Assembly (NCBI GenBank): GCA_016719485.1
Contig: JADJZB010000033.1
Location: 1 to 64,000, forward strand
Direction: 5' to 3'
Length of the DNA stretch: 64,000 nucleotides
Source of the DNA: Holophagales bacterium
GTDB lineage: Bacteria > Acidobacteriota > Thermoanaerobaculia > UBA5066
A program made the position numbers and the translations under genes. Under the pieces are notes generated by a model. The model saw nothing but the letters and a program-made list of their open reading frames with translations. It was not told the DNA's origin and did no database searches. Positions 47,801 through 56,900 of the stretch are shown here, in pieces (within the stretch, counting starts at the first letter, position 1; the number at the start of each line of letters is the position of its first letter).

Positions 47801-50289
47801 GGTCGACCTCCTCGTCGACCACCACCTACTCCTACAGCACCGCGGGGACGAAGACGTTCTCCTGCACGGCCAACGACAGCGCCGGGCTGTCGAGCAGCAC
47901 GCGCGTGAGCTCGCTGACGGTTTCGGGCGGCAGCGACGTCGGATCGTGCGGGTTCGTCATCAACAACGCGCAGGGCGCGAAGGTCTCGTACGACCCGGTG
48001 ACGCAGAGCTACGACGCGGCGAGCGGCCAGCCCCTGACCTTCGTGGCGTCCGGAGTGACGTCGACCGTCAGCTGGAACTTCGGCAATGGCGAGACGGGCT
48101 CCGGCAACCCCGCCACCTATACGTACAACGTGACCCAGAATGCCTCGTACACGGTGGCGATGTCTTCCGGCGGCTGTTCCAAGAGCTACCTCGTCTACGT
48201 GTCGGCCCCGACCGGACCGAGCTTCACCGTAGCCGACGCCGGAACGGGTACGGCCCTCGCGGCCCCGACGGGAGTCTGGGAGGCCAACGCCGGCCAGAGC
48301 CTGAGGTTCACGGCGAACGGGACGGTGGGGCCGGTCAGCTGGGACTTCGGCGACGGCCAGATCTCGAACGACGCCGCGCCGGTCAAGATCTACACCCCGC
48401 TCACCCACACGACCTACACCGTGACTCTCCACAACAACGGTCTGATGACGCAGAAGAGCATCAAGGTCAACGGATCCACGGGTGCGCCGCTGACCGGGAA
48501 CTACACGTACCGGTACGCGGACGGATCGACGGTGAGCCGATCGGCCGTGCAGCCCAACCAGGCGATCGTCTTCACGGGCGCCGATCAGGCGACGTCGTAC
48601 ACCTGGGACTTCGGCGACGGCTCGGCTCTCGCCACCGGCTCGCCGAAGGAGTACACCTTCACGCGCGGCGGGACGTTCACCGTGAAGCTCACCGTGGCGC
48701 GCAGCGGAGTCCCCGGCACGGCCACCACACCGTCGCCGTTCTCGTTCACCGTGCTCGCACCGCCCGACCCGCTCCTGTGGGTGGCAGCGGGCATGGCCTA
48801 CGCCGACGGCGGGAACGGCGCGCGTTGGCAGTCGGACCTGTCGATCTACAACCCCGGAACGCAGGCGGCTACGGTCTCGCTGGCGTTCGTCGCGGGCGCC
48901 GGGTGGGATGGCGTCACGAACGCCGACTGGCGGACGCTCGGAGTCGGTCCGGGCGAAACGCGCGCCTTCTCGAACATCCTCGCCGGCTTCTTCGGCCTCG
49001 CGAAGGGCGCGTGGGGCGTCGTCCTCGTCCGAGGCGACAACGTTCCCGTCTCTCCCGTGGTCGTGAGCCGCACGTACAACGCGGCAACCGCCGAGGAGAC
49101 CGGAACGTACGGCCTGTCGGTCCCGGCCATGTCGGTGTCCTCCGGCGTGAAGCCCCAGTCGGCGGCGGCGTCGACCTTCCTCGCCGACCTTCGGCACGAC
49201 GAGGCGTACCGGACGAACCTGACCGTGGCCAACCTGAAAGAAGAGACGGCCGAGGTCGAGGTCATCTTCCGCGACGCGGGAGGGAACGTCCTCGGGGCAC
49301 CCGCGCGCGTGACGGTCGAGCCGCGCGGGGTGAAGCAGCTCAACGCGGCCCTTTCGACGGCCCCTGCGGTCGGGACGGAACCGATCGGCGGCGCCGGCTG
49401 GAGCAGCCCGGCCCCGCACTTCTCGGCCGAAATCAAACTGAAGCGTGGAACGGGCGTCTATCCCTACGCCACCGTGATCGACCAGGGCACCGGCGACTCG
49501 ATCGTCGTCACGCCCACACTCCGTCCCGCCGCCAGCTACCGTCTTCCGGGCATCGTCCGGGTGAAGGGCAAGAACGGCGCCTTCTGGGTGAGCGACGTGG
49601 CCCTCCTGAACCCCAGCGCCGTCGCGCGGAAGATCCGCGTCACGTACTCCTACGTGAAGCTCGGCACGACGCGCCGCATCGAGGTCTCCGACGTCTTCTC
49701 CCTCGCGCCGTATCAGCTCGCGGTCGCGGTCGACTTCGTGAAGTACTGGCTGGGCCTGGCGGAAGGCGACCAGGACGGCTACGCGTCGTCCTACCTCGAC
49801 TTCGCGCCGGCATCCGACGACCCGGCGCCGACGGAACCGATCGTCGTCACCGGGAAGACCTACACGCCGTCGGGCACGGGCTCGGTCGGGCTCCAGGTGG
49901 ATGCCTTCGTCTTCGAAGACGGCATGAGCGAGCAGGCCTCCCGCCGCAGGCTCGTACTCTCCGGCCTCGAGGCGAACGCCCGCTACCGCACGAACGTCGC
50001 GCTCTTCCTCACACCCGGCTCGACGGGAGGCGCCCAGGTGGACGTCCGCGTGCTCGACGCGTTCGGCCGGGAGTCGAAGAAGATTGCGTTCGTCGGCCTC
50101 GATCCCACGAATCCTTTCGTGCAGCTGAGCAGCGCGGACCTCTTCGCGGGCCTGAGCACGGACGACTCGTCCCGGGCGACCGTCGTCATCGACTCGCCCC
50201 GAGGCACCGGCCACGTCGGGGCCTACGCCACGGTCATCGACAACAAGTCCGAGGATGCGACCTTCGTCGCGGGCCAGCCGGCGCCCTGA
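44848..50289 (+). CDS. 1813-aa secreted PKD-domain protein
   Basis: Large surface or extracellular protein. ATG 44848 is followed by a signal peptide (LVLSMLVPFAGPSSRADAQ). Residues about 35-420 look like a beta-propeller (GPVAISPDGTRAYGSW, GLAIVDVSNPG). About 430-925 holds Ig-like beta domains, then a run of 12 Gly (from about residue 928). Four PKD-type domains follow at about 940-1305, with SYDWVLASG, TVSWNFGNGETGSG, VSWDFGDGQ and YTWDFGDGSA. The C-terminal 500 residues hold three copies of a module beginning VAAGMAYADGGNGARWQSDL or RLPGIVRVKGKNGAFWVSDV. No LPxTG or membrane anchor. A two-hairpin terminator follows. Likely a matrix or adhesion protein; ligand unknown. Confidence 0.9.
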   Translation: MILFASRSRAARNAGLVLSMLVPFAGPSSRADAQCQVLSAPSKFDPPSSGLPSYLRFQSRKDALSMGGSPGAQRLTIRYNYGFLVYSLANPGAPARISIEDLLGTDKYPKSGDGQERIGPVAISPDGTRAYGSWTDVSNHGTIVMNASGSSYYPVGDFLPAGDGVRALAALKVGNRQLAFATSSQGIFASDITDYQTIAGPAQKNGIPSALIANAGISSPSGITALEAAGAYHVVSWNSDGLAIVDVSNPGLPGAGLTASFSGRGYAMSQLGLSGAGSITAVAAASHPQSGDLYLLAEASTSLGGGIYASTGVTLNRVDRSTGNLTLVGSYLPPAGARRSQKQIVLLPFDSDVVAFFLEGKDSGGLQPEVHSSSDFARNLAEAAPAFPEPTQALSLKGLRVSGGNVFLYILDSIGSYVASLDCSTAPTPASAALSVEAVPYSGGAATPVADGGSVFIGDQLRIKPAFSPTDAIQPLLSWRLDYDFHDGNALDSSATTYRLKQPDSVLTAGAAFPAQVTLIGPCDPAQVPQSGPAPEPSSGAGCWESVTTNGDWTVPAGTPDFSAAAPADKQLTIGFEAQNALNEGSSSLAKHRIAWKVPRQFLKNTSILSGGALEDLSEGSPLTSGLNWYISQTPVGQAGDDVLTLQACTGTTCTPSPALVQPGNYRYWVTVPYRGGFRTAPCPGLQADQVTCSGDAAKVVSVTDVVLSLTAPAQVLVGTSTTTVPSTSKKGVSVTACPATTNGFSYNFCVLNGGSCPEGAYVTTGLTAPNPFPASGTGSITVPTPAVGTWGLRVRYTYTTAGDCSAPTVAQWPASGWSPLTVLQAVPSIRLRNSSDTSDIPKSIGIYWELTTGQTARLYAELNGVRDTNPPPGLAWRYRPAGTLSETTISGGQGASFSISTAGEYEIVLRGYGLDVIASAGVSAATGGGGGGGGGGGGAPTVSSVTASNYSPSVGQSVTFSCNATQGGAPITSYDWVLASGVTRSTSSSTTTYSYSTAGTKTFSCTANDSAGLSSSTRVSSLTVSGGSDVGSCGFVINNAQGAKVSYDPVTQSYDAASGQPLTFVASGVTSTVSWNFGNGETGSGNPATYTYNVTQNASYTVAMSSGGCSKSYLVYVSAPTGPSFTVADAGTGTALAAPTGVWEANAGQSLRFTANGTVGPVSWDFGDGQISNDAAPVKIYTPLTHTTYTVTLHNNGLMTQKSIKVNGSTGAPLTGNYTYRYADGSTVSRSAVQPNQAIVFTGADQATSYTWDFGDGSALATGSPKEYTFTRGGTFTVKLTVARSGVPGTATTPSPFSFTVLAPPDPLLWVAAGMAYADGGNGARWQSDLSIYNPGTQAATVSLAFVAGAGWDGVTNADWRTLGVGPGETRAFSNILAGFFGLAKGAWGVVLVRGDNVPVSPVVVSRTYNAATAEETGTYGLSVPAMSVSSGVKPQSAAASTFLADLRHDEAYRTNLTVANLKEETAEVEVIFRDAGGNVLGAPARVTVEPRGVKQLNAALSTAPAVGTEPIGGAGWSSPAPHFSAEIKLKRGTGVYPYATVIDQGTGDSIVVTPTLRPAASYRLPGIVRVKGKNGAFWVSDVALLNPSAVARKIRVTYSYVKLGTTRRIEVSDVFSLAPYQLAVAVDFVKYWLGLAEGDQDGYASSYLDFAPASDDPAPTEPIVVTGKTYTPSGTGSVGLQVDAFVFEDGMSEQASRRRLVLSGLEANARYRTNVALFLTPGSTGGAQVDVRVLDAFGRESKKIAFVGLDPTNPFVQLSSADLFAGLSTDDSSRATVVIDSPRGTGHVGAYATVIDNKSEDATFVAGQPAP

Positions 50290-50312
50290 GCCGGCCTGAC
50301 AACCGACCCCCA

Positions 50313-50375
50313 AGCCCGAAATCGTCGGGCTCACCCCTCACTTCGGCCCAGGCCATCGCCCGGGCCGTTTTTTTT
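50313..50375 (+). terminator. Two-hairpin terminator after the PKD gene
   Basis: A first hairpin AGCCCGA / TCGGGCT (50313-50319, 50325-50331). A second, CGGCCCAGGC-CATC-GCCCGGGCCG (50344-50367, one mismatch), is followed by eight T's (50368-50375), a strong intrinsic terminator. Confidence 0.9.
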
Positions 50376-50555
50376 CGCCCGATCCGTCTCCGGGGCAAGA
50401 ACCGATGAACGACCGGCGTCGGCCCGTCGGCCGGGCGAATCCGCCGGGACCGAACGGCCGGTCGGTTTTGTGCGAATTCCAATCAAGGCTCTTCCCATTG
50501 GCCTCCCGGCAGGTTCAGAATCCGCAGGTCATCAGCTGAAGTGAGGGGTGCGGGG

Positions 50556-50987
50556 ATGGTGGCTAGCGGGAGGAGGCTCGGCCGTGGCGTCGATTCGGGG
50601 AAAGAGCCGCCTCGACCCGCCTGCGAGATTCGCTCCCTCATACCGACCGACCCCTTCGCGGGACTCACTCCCCGGTTCGGCGACGACACGAAAGTCCTCT
50701 TCGTGGTGGAGGGTCCCAAGGCCGTCGCCGTCCGCAGGAACATCTCCGTCCGCACGCTCCTCCGGCATTTTCGCGAGGGCGGAAGAAGCCTCTCCCGCGT
50801 TCGCCAGGAGTGCAGGGCCGATCTCGTCTCGGTCCTCCTCGAGAGCGGCGTGCCCGTCGGGACGGTCGCCAGAGCCATCGGCCTGTCGGGTCCCCAGGCG
50901 CTCGGAAGGTTCGTTCGCTCGTGCTTCGGGCTCACGCCGACCGCGCTGCGCGACGTGCTGAGAAGGCGGGCCGCGGCAAACCGCTGA
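50556..50987 (+). CDS. Stand-alone AraC-type HTH protein
   Basis: 143 aa from ATG 50556 (GTG 50541 is an alternative). The C-terminal about 90 residues match the double HTH of AraC/XylS regulators: NISVRTLLRHFREGGRSLSR, RADLVSVLLESGVPVGTVAR, AIGLSGPQALGRFVRSCFGL and TPTALRD. The N-terminal 45 residues are Arg/Pro/Gly-rich and carry no cupin or other effector domain. This makes it a MarA/SoxS-like short regulator, or a remnant of a larger gene. It lies directly upstream of the beta-helix gene on the same strand, so it may regulate the surface-protein block. Confidence 0.75.
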   Translation: MVASGRRLGRGVDSGKEPPRPACEIRSLIPTDPFAGLTPRFGDDTKVLFVVEGPKAVAVRRNISVRTLLRHFREGGRSLSRVRQECRADLVSVLLESGVPVGTVARAIGLSGPQALGRFVRSCFGLTPTALRDVLRRRAAANR

Positions 50988-51018
50988 GACTGCGGCGCGG
51001 CCGCAGCCGTGTCGCGTT

Positions 51019-53922
51019 TTGTTCATTGTGGCGGGCGATGCCCGTCGCATAGGTTGGGCGGCTGTGTGGGGGCTCGGACGGCTGCGGTCCTTGGCGTGCG
51101 TGCGATCGGGACGGAGTTCCGAGGGCGTCACGCGGTCCCGGGTCGCCCGGAGGCCTGAGGGTCGAGGGTCGATCGTGGTGATTCTTCTGGGGCTCGCCCT
51201 GGCCCTGCCCGCGGGAGCGGAGACGCGGGTGAGCGGAGAGATCCCGGAGTCCACGGTCTGGACGCTCGCGGGCAGCCCTTACGTCCTCGACGGCGCCGTC
51301 TACGTGCGAGGCGCGTCGGCGCCGGTGCTGACGATCGAAGCCGGGGTGGAGGTGAGGGCGGGGGACGGACAGCTGATCTCCGTGGGGGACGGGGCGGCAG
51401 GAACGCTGAACGCGATCGGGACGGCGGAAAGGCCGATTCTCTTCACGACGACGGGGACGCCGGTGGCGGGCGCGTGGCAGGGCATCCATCTCGGAAACGG
51501 CGCGGGCGAGAGCCGGCTGGAGCACGCCGTCGTGGAGGGCGGTGGATGGGCCTACACGGCGGGCATCCTCGTGGTGGGCAGCGCGCCGGCACTGAAGAAC
51601 GTGACGGTGAGGACGACGCATCACCGTGGGATCCACGCGGAGGTGGGCGCAGCGCCGCGGATCACGGACAGCACGGTGACGGGAACGACCGGGGGAGACG
51701 GAACGGGGATCCACGTGAGCGCTGACGGGCGGCTGGAGATCTCGGACACGGTGATCCAGGGCAGCGCGAACGGAGCGATCACGGTGGAACCCGGGGCGGA
51801 GCTGAGCGGGCTGACGGGGCTGGTGTTGACGGGCAACGGGCAGGACGGGGTGAGGCACGGCGGGGGATACCTCGGGACGAGCGAGACGTGGAAGAGCTTC
51901 GGCTACCCGTACTACCTGATCGACAACGCCGTCTACGTGCAAGGTGCATCGGCACCGGTGCTGACGATCGAGCCCGGGGTGGAGGTGAGGGCGGGGGACG
52001 GACAGGTGATCTCCGTCGGGGAGGGGGCGGCAGGGACCCTGAATGCGATCGGGACGGCGGAAAGGCCGATTCTCTTCACGACGTCCGGGACGCCGGTGGC
52101 GGGCGCATGGCAGGGCCTGAACCTCGGAAGCGGCGCAGGCGGGAGCCGGCTGGAGCACGCCGTCGTGGAAGGCGGTGGATGGGGCTACACGGCGGGCATC
52201 CGCGTGGTGGGAAGCGCTCCGGTGCTGAAGAACGTGACGGTGAGGACGACGCATCACCGCGGGATCCACGTGGAGGCGGGCGCAGCGCCGCGGATCACGG
52301 GCAGCACGGTGACGGGAACGGCCGGGGGAGACGGAACGGGGATCCACGTGAGCGCCGACGGGCGGCTGGAGATCTCGGACACGGTGATCCAGGGCAGCGC
52401 GAACGGAGCGATCACGGTGGAGCCCGGGGCGGAGCTGAGCGGGCTGACGGGGCTGGTGTTGACGGGCAACGGGCAGGACGGGGTGAGGCACGGCGGGGGA
52501 TACCTCGGAACGAGCGAGACGTGGAAGAGCTTCGGCTACCCGTACTACCTGATCGACAACGCCGTCTACGTGCAGGGTGCATCTGCGCCGGTGCTGACGA
52601 TCGAGCCCGGGGTGGAGGTGAGGGCGGGGGACGGGCAGCTGATCTCCGTGGGGGACGGGGCGGCAGGAACGCTGAACGCGATCGGGACGGCGGAAAGGCC
52701 GATTCTCTTCACGACGACGGGGACGCCGATAGCGGGCGCGTGGCAGGGCATCCATCTCGGAAGCGGCGCGGGCGGGAGCCGGCTGGAGCACGCCGTCGTG
52801 GAAGGCGGTGGATGGGCCTACACGGCGGGCATCCGCGTGGTGGCAAGCGCGCCGGTACTGAAGAACGTGACGGTGAAGACGACGCATCACCGCGGGATCC
52901 ACGTGGAGGTGGGCGCGGCGCCGCGGATCACGGACAGCACGGTGACGGGAACGACCGGGGGAGACGGAACGGGGATCCACCTTGCCTCGGGCAGCGCCGC
53001 GCGGATCGAGCGGACGACTTCAGACGGGAACTCCGGGGCGGGGATCGTGAACGAGGGATCGCGCACGTCGCTCCGCTTCGTGACGCTCGCGGGAAATGGC
53101 GGCGACGGGCTCTGGAGCACGGCGGGCGCCCTCTCGCTGCGCGACGGAGTGGTGACGGGCCAGCAGGCTCCCGTACGCAATTCAGACACGCAGGACCGCA
53201 CCGTAGACGCCCGGCAGCAGTGGTGGGGAAGTGCGGACGGGCCGATGGGACTCGTGGGTCGCGTCGAGGCCGACCCGTGGCTGGGCGCGCCGCCGACCCC
53301 CGCGTTTGCCGTGACGTCGCTGGACGTTTCCACGAGGGCCTTTTCGCCTTCGACCTCGAGCGTCCGTTTCGACGTCGCGTTTCCTTCGGTCGCCAGGTGG
53401 GTTCTCGGTCTCTTCGGACCCGATGGCGCGGAGGCCCGGCGATTCGCGGGAACCGGCCACGTCGCGACCGTCACGTGGGACGGAACAGGTGCCTCTGGGG
53501 CAGCTCTCGCGGACGGGGAGTACCGCATGCGTCTCGAGGCGGCCGACGAAACGACGAGTCGTGCCGCAGCGCCGCTCGTTGGAAGGATCGCGCTCGACGG
53601 TTCTCTCCCCTCGGCCGTCCTCACGGCGCCATCGGGACTGGTGGGAGCGAAGGTCGGCGACGAGCTGACGATCGAGGGGAGCGCGGGAGGCGCGGGCTTT
53701 CAGTCCTACGTTCTCGAAGCGGGCGAGGGAGACTTCCCACCTTCCTGGACGATCGTCGACCGCGGCATCCTCCCGGTCGCGAACGGGAGGCTCGGGACCT
53801 TCACCACCGCGCTCCTCTCGCCGGGACGCTACACGCTGCGGCTTTCCGTGACGGGCGGCGCTGGCAAGGTCGCCTCCTCGACGGCGCGCATCGAGCTCGT
53901 CGAGGAAGGGGAGTGCCGTTGA
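51019..53922 (+). CDS. Secreted right-handed beta-helix protein with 211-residue tandem repeats
   Basis: 967 aa if from TTG 51019; GTG 51100 (940 aa) is an alternative. Neither has a strong ribosome site. A signal helix (SIVVILLGLALALPAGAE) precedes three copies of a beta-helix unit (period exactly 633 bp, 211 residues). Each has SAPVLTIEPGVEVRAGDGQ, GTLNAIGTAERPILFTTTGT and LKNVTVRTTHHRGIH. The third copy ends early (after about 52978) and leads to a unique beta-helix part (RIERTTSDGNSGAGIVNEGS). Two Ig-like domains follow, the first FlgD-like (VTWDGTGASGAALADGEYRM). Such proteins bind or cleave polysaccharides or act as adhesins. The stop overlaps the next start (TTGA). Confidence 0.88.
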   Translation: MFIVAGDARRIGWAAVWGLGRLRSLACVRSGRSSEGVTRSRVARRPEGRGSIVVILLGLALALPAGAETRVSGEIPESTVWTLAGSPYVLDGAVYVRGASAPVLTIEAGVEVRAGDGQLISVGDGAAGTLNAIGTAERPILFTTTGTPVAGAWQGIHLGNGAGESRLEHAVVEGGGWAYTAGILVVGSAPALKNVTVRTTHHRGIHAEVGAAPRITDSTVTGTTGGDGTGIHVSADGRLEISDTVIQGSANGAITVEPGAELSGLTGLVLTGNGQDGVRHGGGYLGTSETWKSFGYPYYLIDNAVYVQGASAPVLTIEPGVEVRAGDGQVISVGEGAAGTLNAIGTAERPILFTTSGTPVAGAWQGLNLGSGAGGSRLEHAVVEGGGWGYTAGIRVVGSAPVLKNVTVRTTHHRGIHVEAGAAPRITGSTVTGTAGGDGTGIHVSADGRLEISDTVIQGSANGAITVEPGAELSGLTGLVLTGNGQDGVRHGGGYLGTSETWKSFGYPYYLIDNAVYVQGASAPVLTIEPGVEVRAGDGQLISVGDGAAGTLNAIGTAERPILFTTTGTPIAGAWQGIHLGSGAGGSRLEHAVVEGGGWAYTAGIRVVASAPVLKNVTVKTTHHRGIHVEVGAAPRITDSTVTGTTGGDGTGIHLASGSAARIERTTSDGNSGAGIVNEGSRTSLRFVTLAGNGGDGLWSTAGALSLRDGVVTGQQAPVRNSDTQDRTVDARQQWWGSADGPMGLVGRVEADPWLGAPPTPAFAVTSLDVSTRAFSPSTSSVRFDVAFPSVARWVLGLFGPDGAEARRFAGTGHVATVTWDGTGASGAALADGEYRMRLEAADETTSRAAAPLVGRIALDGSLPSAVLTAPSGLVGAKVGDELTIEGSAGGAGFQSYVLEAGEGDFPPSWTIVDRGILPVANGRLGTFTTALLSPGRYTLRLSVTGGAGKVASSTARIELVEEGECR
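51289..52985 (+). repeat. 2.7 copies of a near-identical 633-bp tandem repeat
   Basis: Equivalent positions, such as the TAC of AVYV, fall at 51301, 51934 and 52567, exactly 633 bp apart. Copies 1 (51289-51921) and 2 (51922-52554) differ at only scattered bases. Copy 3 runs to about 52985 and then diverges. The period is in frame. Near-identity implies recent duplication or ongoing homogenisation. Confidence 0.95.
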
Positions 53923-56900
53923 GGGTCGGGCGGCAGAGCACGTGCCGCCGGATCGCGGGACGGGCGGCCGTGGCGGCTGCGCTCTTCTCTCTGCCTGCGG
54001 TCGCGCGCCCGGCGCCTGCGGAGACGACTATCGGCTCTGGTCAGCTCCGCCTGGTGGGGGCTTCGTTCGACGTGGAGCCGATTGCACAGGCCGTCCCGGT
54101 CGGAGTTCCGGCGGCGCTTCGGACGCTCTTCGGCGGTGATGCTTCCGGTCTCGCGCGGGCGGGACTGCGTGTTTCGGCCGAGCTCACCGGGCCGGGACTG
54201 CCGGCTCCGCTGACCCTCACGACGGCCCCTGGCGCCGACCTGCGCCTTCCGCCGCTCCAGGTGAGGGGCGAATACCGGCTGGAGGCGATCCGCCTGACGG
54301 ACGGGGCGGGCACGTCGATTCCGGGCGCGCACTCCGTCGCGACGGTGGTCGTGACGGACGTCCTCGTGTCGAGCATCTCGTCCCGCGTCCTGACTCCCGC
54401 AGAGGTGGCGGACCGCGGCATCGTGGTAGACGACCGGAGCTTCAAGGCTTTTTCGTTTGCCCTCGGGCTCGCGATTCAGGGACAGACGATCGGTATAGAG
54501 CTGCCTGCCATCGTCTGGAACGGCAGGGAGTACCAGGCGATCGGCCCACCGCAGATCGTGGTCGAAGGACCGCCGCTCGAACGGTTTCAGCCGCCCACGA
54601 TCGTCGCCGTGCCGCTCTTCGACGCGGAGGACGCCCCTCCTCCGTTCGAGGAGGACGGCTTCGACGAGGAGACCGTCGCGCCGCGCCCGGTCTTCGGTCT
54701 CCTGGTCTTTCCCGGGAACGTCCGCTTCCTGAACCAGTTCCTCTCAGTCGTACTGATGGTCCAGAACGGGAGTCCGGAGGGCTCGGGGCTGGTTCTGAGA
54801 GACGTCGCGACGACGGTGCGCCTTCCCGCGAGCGCTCTCCGCCTGGCCGGGACGACGCCGGCCGTGGCCGACGGCCAGCCGATTCCCGTCCGCCACCCCG
54901 GTCCCGACGGCGTCCTCGACACGACGGACGACCTCGTGGTCCTCGCCGCCCTCCAGGCCGGTTCGGCAGAGCTGGTGGCCGAGGGGCTCCGAGTCGGGAC
55001 GCACGAGGTCGTCTGCGAGATCGGTGCGACGCTCGACGGTCTCGCGGGCCAGCCGGCCCGGCGTCTGTCGGGCCGGGCCCGGGGAAGCGTCGTGATTCGA
55101 GACCCGAGCTTCGGCCTGACCTTCCATCATCCCGAGGTCGTCCGCAGGGACGAGGAGTACGAGCTGCGGGTCACCGTGGCGAACACGTCCACGGTGCGAG
55201 CGAACCAGGTTTCGCTCGCCCTCGATGCCGCAAGCCTGACAGGGGCCGTACCCCTCGACGTTCCGCCCGGCACTGACCCACTCGCCGCATTGGGCGACAT
55301 CCCGCCGGGAGACGCGGCCGACGCGCGGTTCCGCCTACGCGCGACGCGCACCGGCCGGGTCGTCGCGTCGGCCTTCACGTCCGACGGGGCGGTCTCGGGT
55401 TCGCTGCGCCTCCGGGCCGGCGTGACGAACGACGGCGTGCCCCTCTCGCCCGACACGTTTCTCTTTCCCTCTTTCGTCGCCGCGCTGCCTGCGCCCTTCG
55501 TGGACGCGGCGACGAGACTGATCGGCATCGCGCACGGCCTCGCGACGGCCGATGCGACGGTCCCGGGGAGCCTCTCCCCGCCCGACTTCTCCGACGGCTC
55601 GGTTCGCGCACGCGCGACCGAGCTCGTCGCAGCCGCCCGGAGGGCGCGCATCGGCCAGCCCATTTCCTCGGCCGTTGCGGACGTCCTCCTGAGCTGGCTC
55701 GGTACCCGGGACGAGATCCCGGGGTTCGACCTCGTCCGCCGCGGAAACACCCGTGGACGTGAGCTGGAGGCGGCCGCGGCTCTCAGCCTCGAGGAACTCC
55801 TCAGGACGGGAGGACGATCCGCTCTCGACCAGTTGCTGGTCGATGCCGCAACTGCGAACGGGGAGCCGGAATTCCCGGGACGGAAGCCGACCGGGCCTGC
55901 GGTCGTCCTACTCGAATCGGCCGGCCCGGCAGATCCTGTGGCGCGCCTGCGGCTGCGGGAGGTGCGAACCGGCGCAGAAACGTCCGGCGGACCCGAGGAG
56001 GCGACCGTCCTCCGGGAGGTGCCGTACGCCGCGCTCTTGGCCCTGGTGGCGCCTGGAGGCGGCGCAGCGGGGCTCATAGGTCGCCTGCCGGAGCAGGGGC
56101 TCGAGGTGGCGATCGAGGGCCGCCGAACCGGCCTGGTCGGGCTGGATGTTCTCTTCCCGGATGGGCAGGGCGGTCTCTCCCGCGTGAGGTTCGGCGGCAT
56201 CCCGGTGCGGGAAGGCTCGCTGACGACGGCGCGGATCGTCGTCGGAACTCCTCTCGTCGTCCTCAGCTCCTCGATCGACGTGCCGAGAGTCGCGAGCGCC
56301 TCGATGGCACCCCCTTCGCCGTTCGCGGCGGTCGCGGCCGTCCAGGACGTCGATGCGAACCCGCTCGGGAAGGTCGTCACGCTCCTCTTCAACCGGGCCG
56401 TCGACGCGAGAGCAGCGTCCGACACTCGACTCTGGCGCCTCCCGACGACGACGAGCGGAGGAGGCATTCTGGAACGGGCGGTCGAGGCGGTCTCGACGTC
56501 GACGGACCCCCGCCTCGTCTCGCTTCTCGCCGCCGGCGTCGTGAGTCCCGTCCGCCCGGGAACGGCTCGCGGCGACCTCGTCCCATCGAGCACGGGAGAG
56601 GGGTGGAGCGGGGAGCTCGCGGTCACCGCCAGACTCGCGGTCGAGGGGGGTGAGCTCGAGGGGCGCGTCCTTGGCCCCGACGGCACACCTCTGCCGGACG
56701 TACCGGTTCGTCTCTCAGAGTCGGCGACGGACGATCTTTCCGGGCGGACCTTCGAGGCGACGACGGCGACGACGCGGACCGACGCCCGTGGCTCCTTCGC
56801 ATTCGACTTCGTGCGCCGGCAGGATGGAAGACCCTTTCGCCTCGATGCGAACGATCCGGCCTCAGGGGCGCGGGGCTGGGCGGCCGGCTCGATACGGCAG

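Noticed and set aside
46927..50334. A 1135-codon open frame on the minus strand across the PKD gene
   Set aside because: It is antisense to a protein with clear PKD domains and a signal peptide; its own translation is Arg/Asp/Gly-rich with no motif. Long antisense frames are expected at this G+C content.
51289..52985. CRISPR-like or mobile repeat
   Set aside because: The 633-bp units are coding, in frame and contiguous, with no spacers or terminal inverted repeats.
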